64,000 nt of DNA, taken from the NCBI GenBank assembly GCA_001931535.1, contig CP016211.1:3252501-3316500 (forward strand). The letters run 5' to 3'. This DNA is from Minicystis rosea. Its GTDB lineage: Bacteria; Myxococcota_A; Polyangia; Polyangiales; Polyangiaceae. The position numbers and the translations under genes are program-made. Under the pieces are notes generated by a model. The model had not been told where the DNA came from, did not search any database, and worked only from the letters and a program-made list of their open reading frames with translations. Of the stretch, positions 33,359 to 43,600 are shown piece after piece; position 1 is the first letter of the stretch; every line of letters starts with the position of its first letter.

Positions 33359-34767
33359 CCGCGCCGCGTGCGCTCACCGCCGAAGCGGGCGGCTCCGCTC
33401 GCCCCGACGCGATCCTCGCCGTGCTCTCGCTGGCGTCATTCATGGCGAGCCTCGATCTCTTCATCGTCAACGTGGCGTTCGACGAGATCGGGCGCGATCT
33501 GAAGGGCGCGACGCTCTCCGATCTGAGCTGGGTGCTGAACGCGTATGCGATCGCGTACGCGGCGCTGCTCGTGCCGCTCGGGCGGCTCTCCGATCGGTTT
33601 GGGCGCAAGGCGGGCTTCCTCCTCGGGCTCGCGCTCTTCACCGGCGCGAGCGCCGCGTGCGCGGCGACCTCGAGCCTGTGGGCCCTCGTCGCGTTCCGGG
33701 CGCTGAAGGCGGCAGGCGCGGCGCTGCTCACGCCGACGAGCCTCGCGCTCCTGCTCGATGCGACGCCAGCGCCCGATCGCGCCCGCGCCGTGCGAATCTG
33801 GGCCGTGACCGGCTCGCTGGCAGCCGCGGCGGGGCCCGTGCTCGGCGGTGTGCTCGTCGCGATCTCGTGGCGCTGGGTGTTCCTCGTGAACGTCCCGATC
33901 GGCGCGCTCGCGCTCGCGGGAGCGGCCGCGCTGGTGCCACCGTCGCGCGATCCGGCGCCCGGCGCGATGCCCGACCTGCTCGGCGCGATGCTCGCGGCGA
34001 CGAGCGTCGGCCTGCTCGCTTATGCGCTGGTGCAGGCGCCCGAGCGCGGCTTCGCGAGCGGCGGGGTGCTCGCATCGTTCGCGACGGCGGCGATCACGGC
34101 CGTCGCCTTCGCGCGGCGATCGCGGCGGCATCCGTCGCCGATCGTGGAGCCCGCGCTGCTGCGCGTCCCGTCGTTCGCGTGGGCGAACGTCGCGGCGCTG
34201 CTCTTCAACCTCGCGTTCGCCGCCAATCTGCTCTTGGTGATCCTCTGGCTGCAGCGCGTGTGGCGGATGCCGTCGATCACGGCCGGCTTCGCGATCGCGC
34301 CGGGGCCGCTCATGGTGCCGGTGTTCGCGGCGATCGCGCAGCGCGCCTCACGGCGCGGCGTCTCCGCGGGCAGCATCGCCGCGGCGGGCTCGGCGCTGTG
34401 CGGCGCCGGCGCGGCACTGCTGCTCCTCCGCATCGGAGAGGCACCCGCGTACGCGACGGAGGTGCTGCCCGGCTGGCTCGTCGGCGGTGCGGGCGTCGGG
34501 CTCGCGATGCCGACGATCCTCTCCGCCGCGACCATCGATCTGCCGCGGGCCCGCTCGGCGACGGGCAGCGCGATCGTCAACATGAGCCGGCAGATCGGCG
34601 CGGTGCTCGGCGTGAGCTTGCTCATCGCGATCTTCGGCGAGCCGCACGGCTTCACCGACACCCGCGCGGCGTTTCGGCGTGTCTGGGCGGCGGTGCTCCT
34701 CACGTGCGCCGGCGCGGCGCTCGCTTCGACGCGGATGGGCAAGAGCACCGCGAACGCCGCGTCCTGA
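33355..34767 (+). CDS. MFS transporter, DHA2 (EmrB/QacA) drug-efflux type
   Basis: Protein of 470 aa; ATG overlaps the hydrolase stop (ATGA) with AAGGAGG upstream. About 14 hydrophobic helices. Family marks: ASLDLFIVNVAFDEIGRDL in helix 1, SWVLNAYAIAYAALLVPLG, the motif A GRLSDRFGRKAGF, and motif C-like WAVTGSLAAAAGPVLGGVLV, as in drug:H+ antiporters such as EmrB. It is likely the export partner of the hydrolase operon under MarR control. Substrate unknown. Confidence 0.92.
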   Translation: MTAPRALTAEAGGSARPDAILAVLSLASFMASLDLFIVNVAFDEIGRDLKGATLSDLSWVLNAYAIAYAALLVPLGRLSDRFGRKAGFLLGLALFTGASAACAATSSLWALVAFRALKAAGAALLTPTSLALLLDATPAPDRARAVRIWAVTGSLAAAAGPVLGGVLVAISWRWVFLVNVPIGALALAGAAALVPPSRDPAPGAMPDLLGAMLAATSVGLLAYALVQAPERGFASGGVLASFATAAITAVAFARRSRRHPSPIVEPALLRVPSFAWANVAALLFNLAFAANLLLVILWLQRVWRMPSITAGFAIAPGPLMVPVFAAIAQRASRRGVSAGSIAAAGSALCGAGAALLLLRIGEAPAYATEVLPGWLVGGAGVGLAMPTILSAATIDLPRARSATGSAIVNMSRQIGAVLGVSLLIAIFGEPHGFTDTRAAFRRVWAAVLLTCAGAALASTRMGKSTANAAS

Positions 34768-34800
34768 TTCACACGGCGGCGACGTCGCGCGCTTGGCGGG

Positions 34801-35328
34801 CTAACCGATGCGCTCGACGCGGCCGTATCCGCGGTTGTGATAGATGAGCGTGTCGGTGGCTTCGCCGACGTGAATGGCAGTGACGTCGCCGAGCACGAGC
34901 ACATGATCACCGGCTTCGACGAGCTGGCGGGTGCGCGCGGAGAAGGCACCGGCAGTGTCCGAAAGAAGCGGGACGGCGTCGGCGTCGGGGGCCCAGCCGA
35001 CGCGGTCCCAGAGACCGACGCGCTCGGCGGCGGGCTTGGCGAAGGCGGAGGCGAGCTCGGCGTGGCCGGGCGCCAAGAGGTTCACGGCGAAGGCTTTGGC
35101 CTCGCGCATCATCGCGAAGGCGCTCGATGAAGCCGTGGCCGAGATCGCGATGATCGGCGGGCTCATCGAGATGGTCAGGAACGCGGTGGCGGTGAAGCCG
35201 TCGAGCTCGGGGGCGCCGGCGGCCACGTGCTCGGGGGCGCGGCGGACGGTGACGACGGTGACGGTGGCAGCCCAAGCGCGGGCGAGCGCTTTGTAAGAAT
35301 CGATCGAGCTCGGCGAGAAGGTCTGCAT
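34801..35328 (-). CDS. Flavin reductase-like (FMN-binding split barrel) protein
   Basis: Protein of 175 aa; ATG at 35328. It follows the flavin reductase/HpaC fold: WAATVTVVTVRR, DGFTATAFLTISMSPPIIAI (the FMN phosphate loop), FAVNLLAPGHAELASAFA and HVLVLGDVTAIHVGE, ending LIYHNRGYGRV. Such enzymes reduce FMN or FAD with NAD(P)H, often to feed a monooxygenase, which is absent nearby; some relatives are stand-alone flavoproteins. Confidence 0.87.
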   Translation of the reverse strand: MQTFSPSSIDSYKALARAWAATVTVVTVRRAPEHVAAGAPELDGFTATAFLTISMSPPIIAISATASSSAFAMMREAKAFAVNLLAPGHAELASAFAKPAAERVGLWDRVGWAPDADAVPLLSDTAGAFSARTRQLVEAGDHVLVLGDVTAIHVGEATDTLIYHNRGYGRVERIG

Positions 35329-35658
35329 ACGGAGAGTCCTGCGCGGGCCAAGGTCTGCCCCGAATCGTAGTGCATTCGCGACACGGCGCCGGAGCACAAT
35401 CGGCGAACGAGCCGACGGGGCCCCACGCCGACAACGGAAACGACCGGGCCGAAGCGAGGGCCGACGAGACCACGAGCTCGTGCGCCAATGGCTCGCGCAG
35501 AGGCGGCGAGCTCATGCTTGGAGCACATGCGGACGGGGGAGCTCATGCAGGCGCTGGGATTGGCCGCGCCGCGTCACCATCGCGGTGACCCTCGAGGCGG
35601 CTGAGATCGAGCGACTCTTTGTGCGGATCCGGGAGGGCAAGGCTACGCTGGCAGGCGA
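35329..35658. promoter_or_regulatory. Divergent region between flavin reductase and RNase Z genes
   Basis: 330 bp with no gene seen. It must hold the promoters of both divergent genes; a TACGAT box on the minus strand near 35367-35372 is a possible -10 for the flavin reductase gene. Confidence 0.35.
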
Positions 35659-36642
35659 ATGTCCACGCTCGGGCTCACCTTCCTCGGCACCTCCGCGGCC
35701 GTGCCGACCGCGGGGCGTAACCTCTCCGGTCTGTTTTTGAAGCGCGGCGCTGATGCGTTTCTCTTCGACTGCGGCGAAGGCACGCAGCGGCAGATGGTCC
35801 GGTTCGGAACGGGCTTCTCGCTGACGGCGATCTTCTTCACCCACTTCCACGCCGATCACTATCTCGGCGTCATCGGCATGCTGCGAACGTTCGCCATGCA
35901 GGCCGTGCCGCGCCCCCTCTCGGGCCTGCATCGCGTGGGTGATGCACGCGAGGAGAGCGCAGCAAAGGCGCCGGTGCCGCTCAGGCTCTATGGCCCCCGG
36001 CCCGCCGCATCGCTGCTGCCGCGGATGATCAAGCTCGGTATCGAGGAGCTCGCGTATCCCATCGAGATCGTCGAGCTCGAGCCGGGCGCGGCGTTCCAGG
36101 GAGATGGGTATCGGATCGAGGCGTTCGCCACGCAGCATCGCGTCCCTTCCGTCGGCTATGCGCTCATCGAGGAGGATCGGCCGGGGCGCTTCGATCTCGC
36201 GCGGGCCGAAGCGATGGGCGTGCCGCGTGGGCCGTCCTTCGGACAGCTCCAGCGCGGTGAGCCGATCACGCTGCCGGATGGGCGCGTGGTGCGGCCCGAG
36301 GAAGTGCTCGGACCGGCGCGGGCGGGCCGCCGGATCGTGGTGAGCGGTGACACGCGGCCGTGCGACGCGACCATCGCCGCGGCCGAGCGCGCCGACGTGC
36401 TCGTGCACGAGTCGACCTTCGGCGACGACGAGTCCGAGCGCGCCGTGGGCACGGCCCACTCCACCGCGCGCGAGGCTGCCTGCGTGGGACGCGAGGCCGG
36501 CGCGCGCCGCGTCGTGCTCACCCATTTGTCGAGCCGCTACGACATGGATGCCGGCACGCTGCTGCGACAAGCCCAAAGCGAGCTGCCCTCGTGCGAGATC
36601 GCGAACGACGGTTACTCGTTCGAGGTGCCCTACCGCGACTGA
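35659..36642 (+). CDS. rnz: Ribonuclease Z
   Basis: Protein of 327 aa, the length of bacterial short-form RNase Z. Motifs: FLGTSAAVPTAGRN near the N-terminus, FDCGEGTQRQM, the zinc motif FTHFHADHYLG (HxHxDH), PSVGYALIEEDRPGRFD, VVSGDTRPC, VLVHESTFGDDE, AHSTAREAA and LTHLSSRYD. These supply the two-zinc site and the PxKxRN-type exosite. It trims the 3' trailer of tRNA precursors. A single gene with its own promoter. Confidence 0.95.
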   Translation: MSTLGLTFLGTSAAVPTAGRNLSGLFLKRGADAFLFDCGEGTQRQMVRFGTGFSLTAIFFTHFHADHYLGVIGMLRTFAMQAVPRPLSGLHRVGDAREESAAKAPVPLRLYGPRPAASLLPRMIKLGIEELAYPIEIVELEPGAAFQGDGYRIEAFATQHRVPSVGYALIEEDRPGRFDLARAEAMGVPRGPSFGQLQRGEPITLPDGRVVRPEEVLGPARAGRRIVVSGDTRPCDATIAAAERADVLVHESTFGDDESERAVGTAHSTAREAACVGREAGARRVVLTHLSSRYDMDAGTLLRQAQSELPSCEIANDGYSFEVPYRD

Positions 36643-36657
36643 CGCGCTTCGCTCACG

Positions 36658-36918
36658 TCATCCGCGCCGCGCGAGGAGCCCCAACACGAGCCCGCGCAGG
36701 ATGAGCCCCGGCATCAGGAAATACAGCGCGAGCCGCGCGATCAAGATCGCGAGCAAGAACGGCACGAGGACGATGGCGGAGGGGCTCGCGGAGAGGATGC
36801 GATCGGCGACGCCGGCCGCGTCGAGCAGCCACACGCCGGCGCCGTTCACGACGAAGGCGACGAAGCTCCACGCGAGCGCGCGGCGGAGCGGGCGAAAGGC
36901 TTCCGCAGCGAGGATCAT
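36658..36918 (-). CDS. Small two-helix membrane protein
   Basis: Protein of 86 aa with two hydrophobic segments (LAWSFVAFVVNGAGVWLL and IVLVPFLLAILIARLALYFL) and an Arg-rich end. Its ATG overlaps the stop of the upstream 375 aa gene (ATGA on the minus strand), so the pair is translationally coupled. No family recognised; probably a membrane partner of that exported protein. Confidence 0.65.
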   Translation of the reverse strand: MILAAEAFRPLRRALAWSFVAFVVNGAGVWLLDAAGVADRILSASPSAIVLVPFLLAILIARLALYFLMPGLILRGLVLGLLARRG

Positions 36919-38042
36919 CGCCGCACCTCCGCGGTGAGCATGGCCAAGAGGATGGCGTTGCCGAGCGGACCGCCGGTGGCGAAGCGGCGCGAGGGGCCGC
37001 GCGTGTGCGGCATCCCGAAGAGCTCCGCGGTGCGGAGGATCTCGGTGTACATCGCGCGGTCGCCGATCATCCGTGCGCCGGCCAGCGCAAAGCCCGTGGC
37101 AGAGACCGAGACACCGAAGAGGACCGGACCCGAGTCGATGTCACCATGGCCCGAGACGCCGGGCGGATACTCGCGCACGCCGCCCATGCCGAAGAACGAG
37201 GCCCGCTGGTGCACGAGGGCGCGCGCGAGATCGTGCGCCAACGCCGGATCGGCGAAGCTCAGAAAGTAGGCTGCGATGGCGCTTCCCGAAGCGCGTGGCG
37301 GCGCGGTGGGGCGCCCTGTGCTGGTGTCGCCGGCCTGAAGCGCGAGGCCGGACTGCGGGTCGATCCAACGCGCGCGGAACGTCTTCACGAGCCGTTGCAA
37401 CAGGGCCTCGTGACGTGCGCCGGTGGCGCGATCGTACATGCCGATGGATCCGATCACCGAGGCCACATCCGCCGGATAAGCCTCGCCGGGATAGGTCTCG
37501 ATCAACGCGTGCGGAGCGGCTTGCATGCGGCGCACGAGCGCCGCGGTGATTCGCTCGTGATCGGCGGCAGCGCGCGTGGTCGGCTCGAGGAGCCGCAGCA
37601 TCCCGACCGCGAGGTTCACGTAGCCGAGGTACGCGTGCCCGTGATCGCTCCCGAGATCGGCGGCCCAGCTCGTTCCCCAGGCGGCCTTGCCGAAGGCCGT
37701 CGCCTCCGCGGCGAGCAGCCGATCCACCGCGACTTCGATGGCCGGAAGGTACGCGCTCCGCGTCTCCGGATGAGCCAGCACGATTTGGCCGAGGCCGAGC
37801 GCCGCCATCATGTTGGTCACGAGCGCCCACTCGCCGTCGAATCGAGCGTCGCCCGTGTGAAACGAGGACGCGCTCACCTGCTGCCCCACGTCGGCGACCA
37901 CCGCGGTCGCGAGCGGCCTCTGTGCTTCGACGTCGCCGTCGAGGAGCGCGTCCGCACCGCGGCCGAGCGTGGCCCGCGGCACCGTCGCAGCGCCCGCGAA
38001 GAGGGCCGCGGTCGTGATCAGCGCACGCACAGCCGGGCGCAT
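36915..38042 (-). CDS. Exported helical-toroid-like protein of unknown function
   Basis: Protein of 375 aa. I prefer ATG 38042 over the GTG at 38063 because it opens a tidy signal peptide (MRPAVRALITTAALFAGAAT). The mature part has regularly spaced helical pairs with motifs EWALVTNMMAALGLGQ, GHAYLGYVNLAVGMLRL, YPADVASVIGSIGMYDRAT and SGHGDIDSGPVLFGVSVSAT. The rhythm looks like an (alpha/alpha) toroid of the type found in linalool dehydratase, terpene cyclase-like and some glycoside-active proteins; this is pattern resemblance only. It is coupled to the small membrane gene. The strong conservation look of DIDSGP suggests an active site. Confidence 0.7.
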   Translation of the reverse strand: MRPAVRALITTAALFAGAATVPRATLGRGADALLDGDVEAQRPLATAVVADVGQQVSASSFHTGDARFDGEWALVTNMMAALGLGQIVLAHPETRSAYLPAIEVAVDRLLAAEATAFGKAAWGTSWAADLGSDHGHAYLGYVNLAVGMLRLLEPTTRAAADHERITAALVRRMQAAPHALIETYPGEAYPADVASVIGSIGMYDRATGARHEALLQRLVKTFRARWIDPQSGLALQAGDTSTGRPTAPPRASGSAIAAYFLSFADPALAHDLARALVHQRASFFGMGGVREYPPGVSGHGDIDSGPVLFGVSVSATGFALAGARMIGDRAMYTEILRTAELFGMPHTRGPSRRFATGGPLGNAILLAMLTAEVRR

Positions 38043-38086
38043 CGCGGAGGGCACGGCACGCACTATACGCTGCTACCGTGCCGGGC

Positions 38087-38719
38087 ATGATCACCATCGA
38101 GCCGCATCCGCTCCTCGACGTCGTCACCTTCGTCACGACCTTCGCCGCGCCGCTCGGCGAGCTCCCCGCGAGCGAGGCCGTGCGCCGGCTCCTCACGCCC
38201 GAGGCCGCGGCCCCGATGCGATCCGACGATGCCGTCCGCGGCGCCATCCGCGATCTGCTGCGCCATGGTGGCTACAAACCGACGGGCCGTGGCAAGCCGA
38301 GCTCGGAGTATCTGATCCGCGCGGTGGCCGACGGCGCGCTCGGCGCCATCAATGCGGCGGTCGACACCGGCAACGCGGCCTCGCTCCACAGCGGCTTGCC
38401 CATCAGCGTCGTCGATCTCGATCGCGTGAAGGCCCCGCTCCGCATCGGCGTGGCCGCCGCGGGCACGCGCTACGTCTTCAACGCTTCGGGGCAGGAGATC
38501 GACGTCGGCGGGCTCCTCGTGCTCGCCGACACCGACGGCCCCTGCGCCAACGCCGTGAAGGACGCGCAGCGCACCAAGACGAGCGCGGCCACGCGCCGCA
38601 CGCTCTCGGTCCTCTGGGGGACCACGGCGCTGCCCGGCCGCACCGAAGAGGCTTCGCGCTGGTATCGCGCGCTGCTCGGCGAGATGGGCGCGAGCATCGA
38701 AGACGCGGTTCGTTCCTGA
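38087..38719 (+). CDS. B3/B4 (tRNA synthetase editing-like) domain protein
   Basis: Protein of 210 aa from ATG 38087 (a GTG at 38078 would add three residues). The core matches the B3/B4 domain found in phenylalanyl-tRNA synthetase beta chains and in stand-alone proteins: YLIRAVADGALGAINAAVDT, GLPISVVDLDRVKAPLRIGV, LVLADTDGPCANAVKDAQRT and RRTLSVLWGT. In the synthetase this domain edits mischarged Tyr-tRNA. Stand-alone copies may edit or bind tRNA or amino-acid-like ligands; the role here is unproven. Confidence 0.82.
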   Translation: MITIEPHPLLDVVTFVTTFAAPLGELPASEAVRRLLTPEAAAPMRSDDAVRGAIRDLLRHGGYKPTGRGKPSSEYLIRAVADGALGAINAAVDTGNAASLHSGLPISVVDLDRVKAPLRIGVAAAGTRYVFNASGQEIDVGGLLVLADTDGPCANAVKDAQRTKTSAATRRTLSVLWGTTALPGRTEEASRWYRALLGEMGASIEDAVRS

Positions 38720-38787
38720 CGTTTCGCGCGGCGATCGACGCACGCGAGCACGTTGTCTCCTGCTTCGCATCAGCTACGTAAGCGAAC

Positions 38788-40668
38788 ATGGGAGGGGCGG
38801 AGTCAGCGGCACGACGCAGCCGGGGGGAACGCCTGCGCGATCTCCTCCCCGATCTCGTGGCCATCATCGGGCCGCGCCGATCCATCCTCGCCGCGGGGCT
38901 TTTCCTGATCGTGCTCGCGCGCATCACGGCCATGGGGCCGCCGGTCGCGATGAAGTACCTCATCGACGACGTCATCGCGCGGCGCGACGAGCGGCCACTC
39001 GTCTTCATCGTCCTCGCGGTCGTCGGCGCCGCCGTCTTCCAACAGCTCACGACCTACGCGCTCACGCAGCTCTTCAGCCGATCGACGACGCGTCTCATCG
39101 GTGAGCTCCGCTGCAAGCTGCACGCGCACGTGCTGCGCCTCGGGCTCGGCTACCACGACGCACACAAGACCGGCGCCGTCGGCTCCCGCATCATGAACGA
39201 CGTCCAGGGCCTGCAGAACCTCGTGGGCACCGGGCTCCTCAACTACCTCGGGAGCGTGCTCACGTCGCTCCTCGCGCTCGTGATCATGGCCCGCTACAGC
39301 GTGGTGCTCACGCTGGTCGCGACCGTCTCGCTCGCGATCATCGCGGTCATCGTCGCGCGCGGCACGGGCCGCGTGCGGGAGATCGCCCACGAGCGCACCC
39401 GCCTCCACGCCGACGTGGTCGGCCGGCTCGCGGAATCGCTCGGCGGCGTGCGCGTGGTGAAGGCCTACCGCGCCGAGGATCGCGAGGACGCCGTGTTCAC
39501 CGCCGGCATCGGGCGCATGGTGGAGAACCTGCTCCGATCGGTGGATCTGACCTCCAAGCTGAACCGCGCCACGGGCCTGCTCTGGGGCGGCGTGAGCGCG
39601 GTGGTGCTCTGGGTCGGAGCGCACCGCATCCTCGCGGGCCGTCTCTCGCTCGGCGAGTTCTTCACCTTCAACGTGCTGCTCCAGTTCGCGGTGCAGCCGC
39701 TCCTCCAGATCGTGGGCATCGGCAACATGCTGATGGAGGCGCTCGCGGGCTTGGAGCGGACGCGCGATCTGTTGCGCGAGCCTCGTGAGGATCAGGATCC
39801 ACGGCGCACCGAGCGGCTCGACGATCTCCGCGGCGACGTGGTCTTCGAGGACGTGCGCTTCGCGTACGACACCGAGAAGCCGGTGCTGCGGGGCGTCTCG
39901 TTTCAGGCCGCGCCCGGCACCGTGACCGCGCTCGTAGGTCCTTCGGGCTCGGGCAAGTCCACCACCATCGGGCTCATCGCCTCGTTCCATGCCGCGACCG
40001 GCGGCCGCGTGCTCGTCGACGGCGTCGACCTCGCGACGGTGAAGGTCGGATCGTACCGCGCGCACCTCGGCGTGGTGTTGCAAGAGAGCTTCCTCTTCGC
40101 CGGCACCATCCTGGAGAACGTCGCCTTCGCCTGCCCGGACGCACCGCGCGATCAAATCCTCGCCGCCTGCCGCAGCGCGCGCGTCGACGAGATCGTGGAA
40201 GGGCTCCCCGACGGCTACGACACGCTCGTGGGCGAGCGCGGCGTGCTGCTCTCGGGCGGGCAGCGCCAGCGCATCGCCATCGCGCGCGCCATCCTGGCGA
40301 ACCCGCGCATCCTCATCCTCGACGAGGCCACGTCGAGCTTGGATTCCCGCTCGGAAGCGCTCATCCAGGAGGCGCTCCAGAACCTCGTGAAGGGCCGCAC
40401 CACCTTCGTCATCGCGCACCGGCTCTCCACGGTTCGGAGCGCCGATCAGATCCTGGTGCTCGACGGCGGTCGCATCGTGGAGCGCGGCCGCCACACGGAT
40501 CTCGTCGCCGCGCAGGGCCTCTACGCCGAGCTGTACGAGAGGCAGCAGCGCTTCGAGGACGACCGCCTCTTCGATCGCGGCGAGGACGATGAGCCCACGC
40601 AGAAGCTCGCCCTGCCCGCCGGCGCGGGCGAGGAGCCCGTCGCCATCCAGGTGCCGAGCATCACGTGA
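38788..40668 (+). CDS. ABC exporter half-transporter (MsbA-like), likely for the NRPS product
   Basis: Protein of 626 aa. Residues about 25-330 are a six-helix exporter membrane domain (YLIDDVIARRDE, SRIMNDVQGLQNLVG, ETHER-like elbow RVREIAHERTRLHADVV). The ATPase domain is complete: Walker A GPSGSGKSTT near residue 384, Q-loop VVLQESFLFAG, signature LSGGQRQRIAIARAIL near residue 488, Walker B ILILDEATSSLD and switch His in VIAHRLSTV. It would act as a homodimer in the inner membrane. The next gene starts 24 bp later on the same strand, so it likely shares an operon with the FkbH fusion and may export the peptide. Confidence 0.92.
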   Translation: MGGAESAARRSRGERLRDLLPDLVAIIGPRRSILAAGLFLIVLARITAMGPPVAMKYLIDDVIARRDERPLVFIVLAVVGAAVFQQLTTYALTQLFSRSTTRLIGELRCKLHAHVLRLGLGYHDAHKTGAVGSRIMNDVQGLQNLVGTGLLNYLGSVLTSLLALVIMARYSVVLTLVATVSLAIIAVIVARGTGRVREIAHERTRLHADVVGRLAESLGGVRVVKAYRAEDREDAVFTAGIGRMVENLLRSVDLTSKLNRATGLLWGGVSAVVLWVGAHRILAGRLSLGEFFTFNVLLQFAVQPLLQIVGIGNMLMEALAGLERTRDLLREPREDQDPRRTERLDDLRGDVVFEDVRFAYDTEKPVLRGVSFQAAPGTVTALVGPSGSGKSTTIGLIASFHAATGGRVLVDGVDLATVKVGSYRAHLGVVLQESFLFAGTILENVAFACPDAPRDQILAACRSARVDEIVEGLPDGYDTLVGERGVLLSGGQRQRIAIARAILANPRILILDEATSSLDSRSEALIQEALQNLVKGRTTFVIAHRLSTVRSADQILVLDGGRIVERGRHTDLVAAQGLYAELYERQQRFEDDRLFDRGEDDEPTQKLALPAGAGEEPVAIQVPSIT

Positions 40669-40692
40669 CCTTGCCGGAGACCGAGGCCGTCC

Positions 40693-43600
40693 ATGGAACA
40701 GCGCGCCATCGTGGTTGCCATCGCGGCCAGCTTCACCGCCGATCCCATCGAGCGACCTCTGCGGATGCTGCTCGATCGAAGCGGCATCGAGCATCGGGTC
40801 GCGCTGGCCGGCTACGATCAAGTGCAGCGCGAGCTCTGCGATCGCGCAGGTCTCTTCGCGCAGAACCGCGACGGCGTGGACGTCGCGCTCGTGCGCCTCG
40901 TCGATCTGAGCCACGCGCGAGCCCACGGGCAACCGCCGAGCATCGAGGCCGTGCGCCGAGGCGCGCGCGATCTCGCCGATCTCGTCGCTGGGCACACGGG
41001 ACGCGCGGGCGCGCCGCCGTTGCTCCTGGTGATCGGCCCCGATCCCCGCGCGCTCCTCGGCGACGCGGCCTATGCGCAGGCCGCCGCCGCGACCGAGGCC
41101 ACGCTCGCGGAGGATGCGCGGGCCGCCGGCGCGCAGGTGGTGACGAGCGCGGAGCTCGCGGCGCTGTACCCAGTCGACACGCCGGATGATTCGGCCGCCG
41201 ATGCGCTCGCGCACATCCCCTACTCGGCGGAGATGTTCGCGGCCCTCGGTGCCACAGTGGCCCGCAAGGTCCGCGCGCGCGTGGCCCCGCCCTACAAGGT
41301 GCTCGCGCTCGACGCCGACAACACGCTTTGGACAGGCGTCGTCGGCGAGGACGGCCCGGAGGGTGTGATCCTCGACGAAGGACGCCTCGCGCTGCAGCGC
41401 TTCGCGCGCGCCCAGCACGAGGCCGGGCTGCTGCTCTGCCTTTGCAGCAAGAACGCGCCCGAGGACGTGGAGGAGGTCTTCCGCCGCCGCGAAATGCCGC
41501 TGGAACGACGGCACTTCGCCGCATCACGCGTGAGCTGGCGCCCCAAGAGCGAGAGCCTCCGCGCGCTCGCGAGCGAGCTGTCGCTGGGGCTCGACGCGTT
41601 CGTCTTCGTCGATGACAGCGCCCTCGAGTGCGCCGAGGTCCGAGCCTCGTGCCCCGAGGTGCTCACCGTTCATCTCCCGCAGACGAGCGCCGAAGCGGCA
41701 GCGCTGCTCCAACACGTGTGGGCCTTCGACCGGTGGGGCGTGACCGACGACGATCGGCAACGCGCCGAGCGCTACCGGCAGAGCGCCGAGCGCGATCGCG
41801 TCCGCCGCGAGGCGCCGTCGATGGCCGAGTTCCTGGCCTCGATGAGCCTCGAAATCCGCATCGAAACGCCCTCCCCCGCGGACTTGCCGCGCCTCGCGCA
41901 GCTCACGTTCCGCACCAACCAGCTCAACGTCACGACCGGGCGCCGATCGGAGGCCGAGCTCGCCGCTCTCCTGCAGAACGGACACGAAGCGCTCGTGGTC
42001 GAGGTGCGCGATCGCTTCGGCGACTACGGGCTCGTCGGCTTGATCCTCTTCGAAGCGCGCGAAGATGCGCTCGTGGTCGACACGTTCCTGCTCTCGTGCC
42101 GCGTGCTCCAGCGCGGGGTCGAGCACCAGATGCTCTCGCACCTCGGCGCGACGGCGCTGGCACGCCGCCTCGCCCGCGTCGACGTGCCGCTCGCGTTCAC
42201 GGCGAAGAACCTGCCCGCGCAGGCGCTCCTGCGGTCGCTCGGCAACCGTTGGCTCACGCCTCGCGAGGGCGGCTTCGTGGTGCGCTTTCCAAGCTCGGAG
42301 GCCGCCGCGCTCACGTACGTGCCGGAAGAAGGACCGCCCGCCGTCGCGCTCCCCGACGAAGGTCGCCCGAAGCCCATCGATGCAGCGGCCCACTCGATCG
42401 ATCGCATCGCCGCGCTGACGGCGATCGCCCACGACTTCTCCACGGCAGCGGCCATCGCCGCACGCGCGACACCGACAGGCACGCGCCGTCCGCGCCCCTC
42501 GCTCCGCGGCGCGATGACGCTGCCTCGATCCGAGCTCGAGCGCACCATCACGAGCCTCTGCGAGGACGCGCTCGGGATCTCCGGGATCGGCGTCACCGAT
42601 GATCTGTTCCTCGATCTCGGCGCCGACTCGTTCGCTGCAGTGCGCATCGCGGCGGAGCTGCGACGGAAGCTCGGATGCGACGCCGAGGTGGTGACGGTGC
42701 AAGAGGCCCGCACCGTCGAGCGACTCGCGCTGTGGGCCGATCCCACGGTCCGCGAGCGCTCGGCCCGCGTCGTTCGGAGCGGGCGTTCGCCCTCGATTCA
42801 CGCGCTGCGGGCGGAAGGAAAGAAGCGCCCGCTCTTCCTCGGAAGGCCCGCGACCCGATCGGGCGGCGGCCTCTCGTACGTCGCGCTGGCGCGCCACATC
42901 GATCCCGATCGGCCCATCTACGTGTTTCAAAATCGCCCTCTCCTCGATGGCGCGCGGCCCTATGGGAGCATCGAAGAGATGGCCGGCGAGTACCTCGCTG
43001 CGATGCGCGAAGTGCAGCCGACCGGGCCCTACTTGCTCGCCGGCTGGTGCCTCGGCGGAAAGACCGTCTTCGAGATGGCCAATCGACTGCTCGAGCGCGG
43101 CGAGCGCGTGGAGCGGCTCATCCTCTTCGATACGGCCGCTCCGCGCGGGCTCTACGCTCGCATCGAGCTGCTCGCACGCCGGGCCGTGACCCGCGCGGAG
43201 CTCAGGGTCTTCGCCCGCCGTCCGTGGCTCACGCGCCTCGTGCCTTGGCTCCGCGTGGCGCGCGCGCCGTCGCTGCTGCGGCGCTTCGGGGTGCTTGCGT
43301 ATTTCGATCACGACAACGACGACGTGGCCCTCATCGACTACGCGTTCCCCGGCCTCTTCGATCGCGACGCCCTCCGCGCCCTGACGCCGGACGATCGCTG
43401 GCAGCACGTGTACGCGACGCTCTGCGCCGCCGAGCCGAACGCCGACGTCGGTGACGGCATCGACGCAGTCTCCGTGCGCCGCGGCTACAAGTACTTCGCG
43501 TGGGACCATTGCCTCGACGCGGCCTACTCGCCGCGTTGGGTCTACCCCGGTGACGTCACGATGCTCGCGGTGCGCGGCACCTCGCTGGCCGCGGGCTGGG

